This document shows positions 37,021 through 45,110 of a stretch of DNA of 64,000 nucleotides, piece by piece. Position numbers and translations under genes: made by a program. The DNA is from Ardenticatena maritima (GTDB lineage Bacteria; Chloroflexota; Anaerolineae; Ardenticatenales; Ardenticatenaceae). Position 1 is the stretch's first letter, and each line of letters opens with the position of its first letter. The DNA is taken from contig NZ_LGKN01000004.1 in NCBI RefSeq assembly GCF_001306175.1, forward strand, positions 372,001-436,000. Direction: 5' to 3'. The notes under the pieces are model-generated. The model was not told the origin of the DNA. It did no database searches and worked only from the letters and a program-made list of their open reading frames with translations.

Positions 37021-39822
37021 CTACGGGGCTTGCACCTGAACAACGCCCAAGCGCCACTCGTCGCCCCCCTCAGCCAGCGGCAACCGCGCGCCGCTCACGC
37101 TATCGTACAGCCCCACGTACAGCCCATATTCGCCCGGCGGCGTCTCCGCCGGCACATTGACCAGGTGCTCATCCACGATGATTTCGCCCGCCTGCCACCC
37201 GTTGGTGGGCGCTTCACCGCCCGCCGGTTCGGCGTCATGCTGTGCCACCACGCGGTTTTGGGCGTCGCGCAGGTGGACGAACACTTTGAAGCGCGCTTCG
37301 GTGGCACCGCCCGCCTGCCAGATGAGCACCACCGGCGCCGTTTCACCCGCTCGCACGGTCGCCGGCCATTCAGCGCGCGCCAACTGAACGCCTTGCGCCC
37401 ACGCCGCCCCCACAGGCGTCCCTCGCTCCGGCATCTCGAACCGACGCGGGCGGTCTTCCACACGCAACCGCCCCACTGCAAGCCACTCAGTGCGGCGCAG
37501 CCCCCACCAGCGCGCCCACGGTAGCGGTTCGCCCCGCGCATCGCGCAGGCGCACACGCACCACGGCATCGCCCGCCGGACCCGACGGCGAAACCGCAAGC
37601 GTGCGCCGCACCTGCACAAGTGTGGGCGCGGTGAGACGCGACGGCTCGGCGAATGCAGGGAGCACTGTGCCTTCGGCGCGCGCCAGGCGCGTGCCATCCT
37701 CGGCGACCAATTCAACGTCGAAGAAGGCATCCGCCAAGGCGGGGGGCACTTCCACGTAGAAGGCAAGCGCCACAGATTGCCCCACGCGCACCGTTTCGGG
37801 CCAGGGGTCAGCCCCCACCAAACGCGCCTCGCCCGCCTGCCCACGCAGGCGCACCGGCGCGCGCCATTCCGCCTGATGGGGGTTGGGTTGCACATGCACC
37901 TGCCCCAGCGAAACGTCGGGCGAACCGTTGGCGTGAACCAGCGGCTCGCCGGTCTCGGCGTCATAGAGCAAGAAACGCACTTCATACACGCCGGGCGGCG
38001 TGCCCATGGGAAGACGCACGCTGTGCGGCGAACGCCGATAACTCCCAGGCGACCAAGTTGTTGTTGGCGACAATCCCGCAAATGGGAACTGGTCTTCCTG
38101 CACCCACAGCGTGCCGTCGGGGGCGAACAGGCGCACACTCACTTTGAGGTTGCGTTGCAAAGGGCGCTCGTTGTACCAAACCAGGTCGAAGAAAAAGCGT
38201 TCGCCCGCCGCCACTTCACGCGAAGGAACCCGCGCGCCTTCAAGGCGCAGCCCTTCCGCGGGATAGGCTATGTTGAGCGGTACATTCGTCGGTTGCGGTC
38301 TGTCGGCAACCGCGCCGTGCGGGTCGTAGTATGTCACGCCCAGCGCCACCGTTTGCCCGTGGAAGAAGCGCGCGTCCAGCACGTCGGCGGCTTGCATGAA
38401 CCAGGCATCTATCAGGTTATCGGGGTCGGCGAGCGAGTTGCCGGGGCTATGCACATACCAAATGCGTTCGGCGCTTTGCAGTGTGTCCGAAAAATGTTGA
38501 CGCGCCACAGGCATCTCAGCATGCGTGCCGTAGCGCGGCAACGCCGTCCACGGCAAGGTAGGTTGCTCGTATTCCAGCACATGCGAGAGCACCGGATCGT
38601 GCAACACCACCAGGTCGCCGGGGCGAAAATGGTCGGCAATGTAAGCAAACATGCCGCGTGTATCATCCTTCTGATACGCCGGATCAACGAAGTACGCCGC
38701 CGTGCTCACGCCCAGCGCCAGCAACCAGCACGCGAGCAACGCGCCACTCGCCGCCGCGCCCACACGATGACGCGCCGCTAACGCCGCCAAGCCTACGCCC
38801 GCCAGCAGGTAAAACGCCGGGCTGATGACCATGAGGTGCCGCACGCCCTGGTACATCGGCTTGACGTACCCCGCCAGATACATCGCCAGCACAGGCAGAA
38901 CCACCAACCCCAGCCACGCCGTCGCCGCCAGCCACCGGCTGCGCCCTGGGAACCAGTGGCGCGTGCGTCCGCCCACGCTCCACGCGCCCCACACCAGCGC
39001 CAGCACCGCAATGGCTTCAATGGGTGTGGAATACGTCACAGGAAGCGAAATGCCCACCGTAAACCCGTGAAGCAGGTCGCGCGCCATGACATGGAGCGGC
39101 ACGAAGAAGAAATCACGCTCAACAACGCCCAGGCGCTTGATGATGAAGGGCACGAACGGCGCGACTACCGCCGCCGCAACAGCCGCCGCCAGCAAGTAGA
39201 GGCGTATATGCCGCCGCCCCAGGGTGAAGAACAAGAAGACAAATTGCGCGCCCAGGAAGAAAAGCGCCGCGTAGTGCGTCCACGCAAGCGCCGCGGCAGT
39301 CAACAGGTACAAAGCGACTGTGCGGCGGGTGGGGGTTTCCACCAGACGCACCAGCGCATAGAGCGACAACGCCGCCAGCGCCACCAGCATGGCATACATG
39401 CGCACTTCCTGCGCATACCAGAGGTAGAGCGGACTCAGGGCAACCAAAGCCGCCGCAATGCCGCCGGCGCGCCGCCCAGCAAGGCGGGCGGTGGCGATGA
39501 AGAGGAGCGGAATGGTGAGCAGACTCCACCAGACGGAGAAGAGGCGCACGGCGAAAGGGCTCATGCCAATGGCGTGCCGCACCGCCCACAACAGCAGGAA
39601 GTAGAGCGGGGGGTGGGTGTTCTGGGTCGGCACGCCCTGCACTTCAATCACCCCCGACCAGACGACCGCCAGGGGTTGGCGAATTTGCCAGAGGGTCAAT
39701 CCTTCATCCTGCCAGAAGGTGCGCTCGGAAAGCCCTTGCGTGCGAATGAACCACGCCGTCAAGATGAGCACACTCACCCAGGCAAGGGAACGCCAGCGTG
39801 TTGTATGCGTTCTGGTCATCAT
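37021..39822 (-). CDS. GT-C glycosyltransferase (GT39/ArnT-like) with C-terminal beta domains
   Basis: 933 aa. The first 420 residues have about 11 transmembrane helices and the first extracytoplasmic loop holds the catalytic-type motif FWQDEGLTLWQ (Asp-Glu), as in polyprenyl-phosphate-sugar transferases of the GT39/GT83 group. The remaining 500 residues are soluble and beta-rich, probably two or three sandwich domains outside the cell (for example PPGVYEVRFLLYDAETGEPL and PPGEYGLYVGLYDSVSG, similar to each other). Start ATG 39822 overlaps the stop of the preceding gene as ATGA (a second ATG follows directly). AGGA lies upstream. Confidence 0.82.
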   Translation of the reverse strand: MMTRTHTTRWRSLAWVSVLILTAWFIRTQGLSERTFWQDEGLTLWQIRQPLAVVWSGVIEVQGVPTQNTHPPLYFLLLWAVRHAIGMSPFAVRLFSVWWSLLTIPLLFIATARLAGRRAGGIAAALVALSPLYLWYAQEVRMYAMLVALAALSLYALVRLVETPTRRTVALYLLTAAALAWTHYAALFFLGAQFVFLFFTLGRRHIRLYLLAAAVAAAVVAPFVPFIIKRLGVVERDFFFVPLHVMARDLLHGFTVGISLPVTYSTPIEAIAVLALVWGAWSVGGRTRHWFPGRSRWLAATAWLGLVVLPVLAMYLAGYVKPMYQGVRHLMVISPAFYLLAGVGLAALAARHRVGAAASGALLACWLLALGVSTAAYFVDPAYQKDDTRGMFAYIADHFRPGDLVVLHDPVLSHVLEYEQPTLPWTALPRYGTHAEMPVARQHFSDTLQSAERIWYVHSPGNSLADPDNLIDAWFMQAADVLDARFFHGQTVALGVTYYDPHGAVADRPQPTNVPLNIAYPAEGLRLEGARVPSREVAAGERFFFDLVWYNERPLQRNLKVSVRLFAPDGTLWVQEDQFPFAGLSPTTTWSPGSYRRSPHSVRLPMGTPPGVYEVRFLLYDAETGEPLVHANGSPDVSLGQVHVQPNPHQAEWRAPVRLRGQAGEARLVGADPWPETVRVGQSVALAFYVEVPPALADAFFDVELVAEDGTRLARAEGTVLPAFAEPSRLTAPTLVQVRRTLAVSPSGPAGDAVVRVRLRDARGEPLPWARWWGLRRTEWLAVGRLRVEDRPRRFEMPERGTPVGAAWAQGVQLARAEWPATVRAGETAPVVLIWQAGGATEARFKVFVHLRDAQNRVVAQHDAEPAGGEAPTNGWQAGEIIVDEHLVNVPAETPPGEYGLYVGLYDSVSGARLPLAEGGDEWRLGVVQVQAP

Positions 39823-42125
39823 CGTTCCTGTGCGTCGTCGTCCAAACGCCATGTTGTGCCGTCAAACATCAGGCGGGCGACAGGTATAGCGTCGCCAAAG
39901 ACGGCATCGCGCGGCGTCACTGCAAGCCGCCGCCCGGTTTCGGGATGATAGAGCCCCACGATAATGGCATACACACCGGGGGGCACATCATTCGGCAAGG
40001 GCAACATGTGCTCGTCCGGCACCAGGTCGCCCGCCTGCCACGCCCATGTGGGCATGAACCCGTCGCGCGGCGGCGCATCCGCCTGTGTGATCGGCGACGT
40101 GAGTGTATCCGCCGGCACCAGGTGCACAAATACGGTGTACCCCGCCGAGGGGGGCTGTTGCGCCAACCATGTGAGACGCACAGCCGCCTGCGCCCCGTCA
40201 AGCGCCACCTCATGCGCGAGAAGGGCAATGCCGTCATCGAAGGTCGCCAGTGGCGCGGTGTGTTCTCCAAACGCAGGGCGTTTGATAACAACCCGCCCGA
40301 CAGCGGGCAACGACGGCTGGCGACCTTCGGGCGTCAGCCAGGGAAGTGGCTCGCGCGTCTCATAGCGATACACATTCACCCACAACGCGGCGAGTACCGG
40401 CGTATCCGCCGTCTCGGAGACGGGTATCCAGTGTGGGTCGGTGACGATTTCGCCCACTTGCCAGAACGTGGTGGGGTATGTTCCCCCACCGGGGTAGGAA
40501 TCATGTTGCCCCAAAAATTCGTCGCGGTAGCCGTACAATTTGGTGCTCACGCTGTACGCTTCGTGAAGCGGGGTATCGGCTTGCCAGTAGAGCACAACGC
40601 GCGCCATCGCTCCCGGTTCAAGCACGCGCGGCGATATGGTGTACCCCAGAAGCGTCATCGCGCCGGTGCGCCAGTTGAGACGGACCATTTCGTCTGGCAA
40701 CGCTATCTGCTCGCCATGCGGCGGTGGTGTGTACGCGGGGCGAATCACACCCAGCGGGAGCCAGAGCGCCGAGAGCGCCCAGGCTGAGCAGGCGAGCCAT
40801 GCCAGCCGCACACGCCATCGTGCGGGCGTGATGGTGCGCAGCCCGACGCCCAAAAGCAGCATGAGCGGAGCGAGCGCGGGGAAAAGCAAACGCCCCTGCG
40901 CCCCCGGCGTGATACGCGCCCAGTTGAACACCCCCGCAAGGATGAGAAGCGGCCACACCAGCACCACGCCCCACATCAGGGCGGTGCGCCATGCGATACT
41001 GTGGCGGCGCAGCCAAACCCGCCACGCCTGCACGCCAAGCCCCACAAGCGCCGCCAGCGTCAACACATCGAGCAGGGTGTACCACCAGCGGGGCGCAAGA
41101 ATGTTGAACCAGCCGAAAACGCCCCAAAATGAAAAGCGCAAGCCGCTGAACGCCCACAGCATGAAGGAAAAGGAGCGAGGCTTGCTATACCGCCCCACAA
41201 TCTCCAACATCGCCGAAACGCCTGTGGGGTCGCCGTAGAGCGTCCAGTTGCGCCAGTACCACCAGCCCGCGATGATGAGCACGCCAACGCCAATGGCGAC
41301 CAGCACGACCAGCGGGCGCACGCGATGGGGTGCAGGCTTGCCGCGCCATTCCAGCAGAAGCAACACCGGAGCGGCAACCACCAGAAAGAAGAGCCCGTTC
41401 AGTTTGGCCAGCGCCAGCGCCCCCGCCAGCACGCCCAAGAGCAGCGTTTCGCCCCACGCAAGCCCCTGAAAGCGGATGGCTCGCAAAAGCATCCAGAGAC
41501 AGAGTGTCGCCAGAGCGGTGACCGTGGCATCATTGCTGACGGCGCTGCTGATGAAGAGAAATTGGGGCAACGCCGCCAGCCAAGCGGCGATGAAGAGCGC
41601 CGTTTCTGGCATGGTGGGGAGCAACAGGCGCGCCATGCGCCAGGTGGCCCAGACCGTGAGCACCCCCATGACCACCGAAAGCCACCGCGCCAGATGAACG
41701 CCCCACACGAAGGCGGCGGGGAGTTCTGTGGTGGGGGGATGGAGAAAGGCGTTCTTGTTGTCAGGTGCAAGCGGTTGCCCAATCGCAGCGTGCGGGTTTT
41801 CCGCCAGGGCGTCGTAGGGAATCTCGTCCCGCAACGGCCAGAGCACCAATGAGGCAAGCCAATGGTAAAGTGGGGGCTGGCTTGCTTCTTGCTTCCAAGG
41901 TGTTGATTTTGAGGCGGCGCTTTGCACAGGCAGGCGCTGTTCGCGTGCCAAATGAAGCGCAAAATAAAAGTGTTCCGATTCGTCGGGCTTCTCAAAAAAG
42001 GGCGTCGCCCAATCGTACACCCCCGCGGCAAAGAGGAAAAAGAGCACTACCGCCAGAAACCAACGCCTGCTTCCGGCGATGCGGTGTGTCGCACGTTGTT
42101 CTTCCGCCAAATGGACGCGCATCAT
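39819..42125 (-). CDS. GT-C-type membrane glycosyltransferase
   Basis: 768 aa, paralogous in plan to the next gene. About 11 transmembrane helices occupy the first 480 residues; the first outer loop reads FFEKPDESEHFYFALHL, where the Asp-Glu is the probable catalytic pair. The C-terminal part (about 500-768) is soluble and beta-rich with the same type of unit (PPGVYAIIVGLYHPETGRR) as the next gene. Start ATG 42125 is next to a second ATG, behind TGTGGAGAG. Coupled by ATGA to the following gene. Acceptor and sugar unknown. Confidence 0.78.
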   Translation of the reverse strand: MMRVHLAEEQRATHRIAGSRRWFLAVVLFFLFAAGVYDWATPFFEKPDESEHFYFALHLAREQRLPVQSAASKSTPWKQEASQPPLYHWLASLVLWPLRDEIPYDALAENPHAAIGQPLAPDNKNAFLHPPTTELPAAFVWGVHLARWLSVVMGVLTVWATWRMARLLLPTMPETALFIAAWLAALPQFLFISSAVSNDATVTALATLCLWMLLRAIRFQGLAWGETLLLGVLAGALALAKLNGLFFLVVAAPVLLLLEWRGKPAPHRVRPLVVLVAIGVGVLIIAGWWYWRNWTLYGDPTGVSAMLEIVGRYSKPRSFSFMLWAFSGLRFSFWGVFGWFNILAPRWWYTLLDVLTLAALVGLGVQAWRVWLRRHSIAWRTALMWGVVLVWPLLILAGVFNWARITPGAQGRLLFPALAPLMLLLGVGLRTITPARWRVRLAWLACSAWALSALWLPLGVIRPAYTPPPHGEQIALPDEMVRLNWRTGAMTLLGYTISPRVLEPGAMARVVLYWQADTPLHEAYSVSTKLYGYRDEFLGQHDSYPGGGTYPTTFWQVGEIVTDPHWIPVSETADTPVLAALWVNVYRYETREPLPWLTPEGRQPSLPAVGRVVIKRPAFGEHTAPLATFDDGIALLAHEVALDGAQAAVRLTWLAQQPPSAGYTVFVHLVPADTLTSPITQADAPPRDGFMPTWAWQAGDLVPDEHMLPLPNDVPPGVYAIIVGLYHPETGRRLAVTPRDAVFGDAIPVARLMFDGTTWRLDDDAQER

Positions 42126-42139
42126 CTCTCCACATGCAA

Positions 42140-42162
42140 AGACGCGGCACAAAGCCGCGTCT
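42140..42162 (-). other. Leader hairpin upstream of the GT-C gene pair
   Basis: Perfect 9-bp stem AGACGCGGC / GCCGCGTCT with a 5-base loop, 15 nt upstream of ATG 42125, without a real U-tract. It lies between the promoter and the ribosome-binding site. Confidence 0.5.
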
Positions 42163-42179
42163 CGTAGCGTACTGTCGGG

Positions 42180-42207
42180 ATTATAGCAAGCGTTGAGGAA
42201 GCACCAA
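42180..42207 (-). promoter_or_regulatory. Promoter of the GT-C gene pair
   Basis: TTGGTG, 16-bp spacer ending TGC, TATAAT on the minus strand: an extended consensus -10. Start near 42173, about 48 nt before ATG 42125. Confidence 0.6.
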
Positions 42208-42249
42208 ATCGGGGCTATGTTGGCTGGTTGCTTCCTTTACAACTTGATC

Positions 42250-42445
42250 AAGAAGCGCAAGAGCGCAAAACAGATACCCCTAAACAGCATGAAAAGCGCG
42301 ATAATATCCGTGAGCGGCGCCTCAAAACAATGACCAGCGTCAGATCGCCACCGAGGTACAACGAGACAAGAAAACTCCCCCAGATACCGACCACCAAAAA
42401 TCCGTAAAGTACGGTGATTGGGGTTCTGCCGACAAGCAAGCCTCT
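42250..42445 (-). pseudogene. Decayed, truncated fourth copy of the 134-aa membrane protein
   Basis: Aligns with the central and N-terminal part of the neighbouring array genes: ITVLYGFLVVGIWGSFLVSLYL matches ATILYGFLMAGMWGSFLVSLYL. About 10 bp are missing near 42330, which shifts the frame after GGDLTLV, and the natural start and the C-terminal third are lost. It is the most distal unit of the leftward array, and its decay fits loss of selection. Confidence 0.75.
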
Positions 42446-42446
42446 T

Positions 42447-42851
42447 TCACGCAGCCAACACGCTGGTTTTATCAGTAAGTGCCTTGGCCACAAGAACCGT
42501 TGGAAGCACAAAAAGAAAGAAATGAAAAGCAATACCCCATACTATGAACGACATTGGATTTCCATCGCTCATATGGCCCCAAGCGATGAAAACCATATTA
42601 ACTATCGCTAGTACCAGGCAAAGTACGCCTATCTCTTGCTTTCGCCAAATACCCAAGAGTACAAAACAGATGCCCCAAAACATCATGAGCAGCGCGATAA
42701 TATCCGAGAGCATCGCCTCAAAACGATGCGGTCCCTCCACCAGCGTCAGATCGCCGTTGAGATACAATGAGACAAGAAAACTCCCCCACATACCGGCCAT
42801 CAAAAATCCGTAAAGTATTGTCGCCATTCTGAGCAGTTTGGTGTTTTCCAT
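42447..42851 (-). CDS. 134-aa four-helix membrane protein, array copy 1
   Basis: Four hydrophobic segments (about 10-28, 48-66, 72-92, 100-122), acidic loop LTLVEGPHRFEA after the first helix and a short polar C-terminus ending SVLAA. Family not recognised. AAAGGAGG at a good distance precedes ATG 42851. It is the leftmost intact unit of a tandem array with a period of exactly 469 bp. From about 42590 to its start it is identical to copy 2 at the DNA level, but its C-terminal coding end differs (WGIAFHFFLF instead of WGIIFDLFLL), so the array is mosaic. Base composition is more AT-rich than the neighbours. Confidence 0.8.
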   Translation of the reverse strand: MENTKLLRMATILYGFLMAGMWGSFLVSLYLNGDLTLVEGPHRFEAMLSDIIALLMMFWGICFVLLGIWRKQEIGVLCLVLAIVNMVFIAWGHMSDGNPMSFIVWGIAFHFFLFVLPTVLVAKALTDKTSVLAA

Positions 42852-42880
42852 TGCTTGTAGCCTCCTTTACGGTCATCATG

Positions 42881-42900
42881 GGGCTGCCAGTAGGCAGCCC
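42881..42900 (-). repeat. Spacer hairpin, array copies 1/2
   Basis: GGGCTGCC-TACT-GGCAGCCC, perfect 8-bp stem in the spacer between array genes, with no U-tract. Present identically 469 bp away. Confidence 0.7.
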
Positions 42901-42915
42901 TTTCATGCAGAACGC

Positions 42916-43320
42916 TCACGCAGCCAACACGCTGGTTTTATCAGTAAGTGCCTTGGTCACAAGAACCGTGGGAAGCACCAAAAGGAAGAGATCGAAAATA
43001 ATGCCCCATACTATGAATGACATTGGATTTCCATCGCTCATGTGAACCCATGCAATAAAAACCATATTAACTATCGCTAGTACCAGGCAAAGTACGCCTA
43101 TCTCTTGCTTTCGCCAAATACCCAAGAGTACAAAACAGATGCCCCAAAACATCATGAGCAGCGCGATAATATCCGAGAGCATCGCCTCAAAACGATGCGG
43201 TCCCTCCACCAGCGTCAGATCGCCGTTGAGATACAATGAGACAAGAAAACTCCCCCACATACCGGCCATCAAAAATCCGTAAAGTATTGTCGCCATTCTG
43301 AGCAGTTTGGTGTTTTCCAT
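42916..43320 (-). CDS. 134-aa four-helix membrane protein, array copy 2
   Basis: Same length and layout as its neighbours. The N-terminal two thirds equal copy 1 except for a Val for Gly in AWVHMSDG, while the C-terminal end (WGIIFDLFLLVLPTVLVTKAL) resembles copy 3. This pattern is expected from unequal crossing-over or gene conversion. ATG 43320 with AAAGGAGG. Presumably transcribed from the promoter at 43842-43870 together with copies 3 and 1. Confidence 0.8.
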   Translation of the reverse strand: MENTKLLRMATILYGFLMAGMWGSFLVSLYLNGDLTLVEGPHRFEAMLSDIIALLMMFWGICFVLLGIWRKQEIGVLCLVLAIVNMVFIAWVHMSDGNPMSFIVWGIIFDLFLLVLPTVLVTKALTDKTSVLAA

Positions 43321-43349
43321 TGCTTGTAGCCTCCTTTACGGTCATCATG

Positions 43350-43369
43350 GGGCTGCCAGTAGGCAGCCC
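43350..43369 (-). repeat. Spacer hairpin, array copies 2/3
   Basis: Identical to the hairpin at 42881-42900, exactly one period (469 bp) away. Confidence 0.7.
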
Positions 43370-43384
43370 TTTCATGCAGAACGC

Positions 43385-43789
43385 TCACGCAGCCAACACG
43401 CTGGTTTTATCAGTAAGTGCCTTGGTCACAAGAACCGTGGGAAGCACAAAAAGGAAGAGATCGAAAATAATGCCCCATACTATGAACGACATTGGATTTC
43501 CATCGCTCATGTGGCCCCATACGATGAAAACCATATCAACTATCACTAGTACCAGGCAAAGTACGCCTATCTCTTGCTTTCGCCAAACGCCCAAGAGCAC
43601 AAAACAGATGCCCCAAAACATCATAAGAAGCGTCTGGATATCCGAGAGCATCGCCTCAAACCGATACGGCCCCTCCACTAACGTCAGATCGCCGTTGAGA
43701 TACAATGAGACAAGAAGAATCCCGAATATACCGTCTACCAAAAATCCATAAAGTATTGTCGCCATTCTGAGCAGTTTAGTGTTTTCCAC
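43385..43789 (-). CDS. 134-aa four-helix membrane protein, array copy 3 (promoter-proximal)
   Basis: The start is GTG 43789, aligned with the ATG of the other copies and preceded by AGGAGGCTACAAGC; a GTG at 43807 would swallow the ribosome-binding site. The sequence differs most in the first helix (FLVDGIFGILLVSLYL) and second (LSDIQTLLMMFWGI). It is the first gene after the dyad-controlled promoter, with a leader of about 46 nt. Function unknown; tandem variable small membrane proteins are seen, for example, among immunity proteins, but nothing here proves that. Confidence 0.8.
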   Translation of the reverse strand: MENTKLLRMATILYGFLVDGIFGILLVSLYLNGDLTLVEGPYRFEAMLSDIQTLLMMFWGICFVLLGVWRKQEIGVLCLVLVIVDMVFIVWGHMSDGNPMSFIVWGIIFDLFLFVLPTVLVTKALTDKTSVLAA

Positions 43790-43841
43790 TGCTTGTAGCC
43801 TCCTCACAGTTTGGTTTGGTGCAAAGAACTTTTGCGCAGTG

Positions 43842-43870
43842 AGTATAGCAATCCAAAATACGCTTGTATA
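43842..43870 (-). promoter_or_regulatory. Promoter of the 134-aa array
   Basis: TATACA as a non-consensus -35, exactly 17 bp, then TATACT. Start near 43835. Same geometry as at 49977-50005 and 51015-51043. Confidence 0.6.
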
Positions 43871-43871
43871 G

Positions 43872-43906
43872 GTACACGCGTACTCAATTCATGAGTACAT
43901 TTGTAC
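43872..43906. promoter_or_regulatory. 35-bp dyad operator, site A
   Basis: GTAC-N4-GTAC-N11-GTAC-N4-GTAC, with GTACTCA / TGAGTAC arms around the centre. It abuts the -35 hexamer with a 1-bp gap. Identical spacing at sites B (50007) and C (51045). One base differs in the left spacer (ACGC for ACGT). Confidence 0.75.
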
Positions 43907-43934
43907 CCACTCATATTTACAAATTCAAACTTTA

Positions 43935-44963
43935 TCATATCTCTCGTTGCAGGAGCGCCCGTCCGCGCCGACGCTCCGCGCCCAGCAATTCCAGAAACCG
44001 CCGATGCAAACGCGCCCGTTCCGCCACAGGGTCGCGCCCCTCCAACGGAATGCGTCCCGCCGCCATCACGCTATGCCCGCCCGCTGAACCACGAGCCCCC
44101 ACTGCTCGACGCACCAGTTGCCCCGCCCGCAATTCCGGCGACGACGTGCGGACCGAAATCGCAAGCGTTTCATCAAACTGACCAATCACGATTGACCAAT
44201 TGATGCCTTCGAGCCGCAAGAACATGTCCGCCAATTCCGAGATGATATCGGGGCGGTGCACAATGTGTACATCCACGATGATGATATCGCCATAGATGGT
44301 TGCACTGTGCAGTGCATCCGCCAGCACCTGAAAGTAGCGCCGCGGCAGCGGTGCGCGTTCAATCTGCGCCACAATGCGCTGCTCAACATACTGATGCAAA
44401 TGCAAGTACATTTCGGCGTCCGCCTGCGTCGCCCCGCGCGCCAAACCCAGGGTGTCTGTCTTGATGCCGTAGAAAAGCGCCGTCGCCACGCGATGCTCCC
44501 ACGCCACGCCCGCCTGTTGCAGATACTCCGCCACAATCGTGGACGTTGCCCCATACGAAGGGCGCACGTCATGCAGGGGAACAGCGCTGGTCAAACGCAC
44601 CCGCGGATGGTGGTCAATCACCACATCGGGAAGCAACGCCTCGTCGGTGAGGTTGTTGCCCACGCCCGGCTGGCAATCCACCAGCACAATGCCATCATAC
44701 GCGGCAACATCGTCCCGTTCGACGCGTTTCATGCGCAAGCGCAACGCCCGCACCATCGCCTGGTTCTCTGCACGCCCCAACACCCCCCCATACCCAATCG
44801 TCACCCGTTGCCCTTTCTGCCGAAAATGGCGCAACAACACCGCCATGCCAAACGCCGCACCAATGGCGTCCGGGTCGGGGTCGTTATGAGTAAGCACGAG
44901 CCAATTGCGCTTCTCGTGAAAAAGGGCGACAAGATGCTCAATCTGTTTTGACATGGTCGGCAT
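43935..44963 (-). CDS. nrnA: DHH-family phosphoesterase (NrnA-like nanoRNase / pAp phosphatase)
   Basis: 342 aa. DHH domain: motif I THNDPDPDAIGAA, motif II VDCQPGVG, motif III VIDHHPRVR, motif IV with Asp in GIKTDTLGLARGA; together these bind two Mn2+. The C-terminal DHHA1 domain has GARGSAGGHSVMAAGRIPL, the GGH motif that holds the substrate. NrnA-type enzymes degrade 2-5-nt RNA and 3'-phosphoadenosine 5'-phosphate. I use ATG 44963 (GTGGAGTG upstream); GTG 44969 and ATG 44954 are also possible. Nothing in the position suggests a special partner. Confidence 0.85.
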   Translation of the reverse strand: MPTMSKQIEHLVALFHEKRNWLVLTHNDPDPDAIGAAFGMAVLLRHFRQKGQRVTIGYGGVLGRAENQAMVRALRLRMKRVERDDVAAYDGIVLVDCQPGVGNNLTDEALLPDVVIDHHPRVRLTSAVPLHDVRPSYGATSTIVAEYLQQAGVAWEHRVATALFYGIKTDTLGLARGATQADAEMYLHLHQYVEQRIVAQIERAPLPRRYFQVLADALHSATIYGDIIIVDVHIVHRPDIISELADMFLRLEGINWSIVIGQFDETLAISVRTSSPELRAGQLVRRAVGARGSAGGHSVMAAGRIPLEGRDPVAERARLHRRFLELLGAERRRGRALLQREI

Positions 44964-45110
44964 AGGCACACTCCACGTTTTCTGCTGGTCTCATGCCGCC
45001 ATTCTATCACGCCCGAAAGGGACTACAAGAGCCAGTCCAGGCGCAAACTTGTCAATGTCAAAAGTGCTCCTACTATCCTCGCCAACCAGACGAGACAGAC
45101 CTTGGCATTT

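Noticed and set aside
42250-43909. Regular repeats taken as a CRISPR array
   Set aside because: The repeat unit is a 469-bp gene plus spacer, not 25-40-bp repeats with unique spacers, and no cas genes are present.
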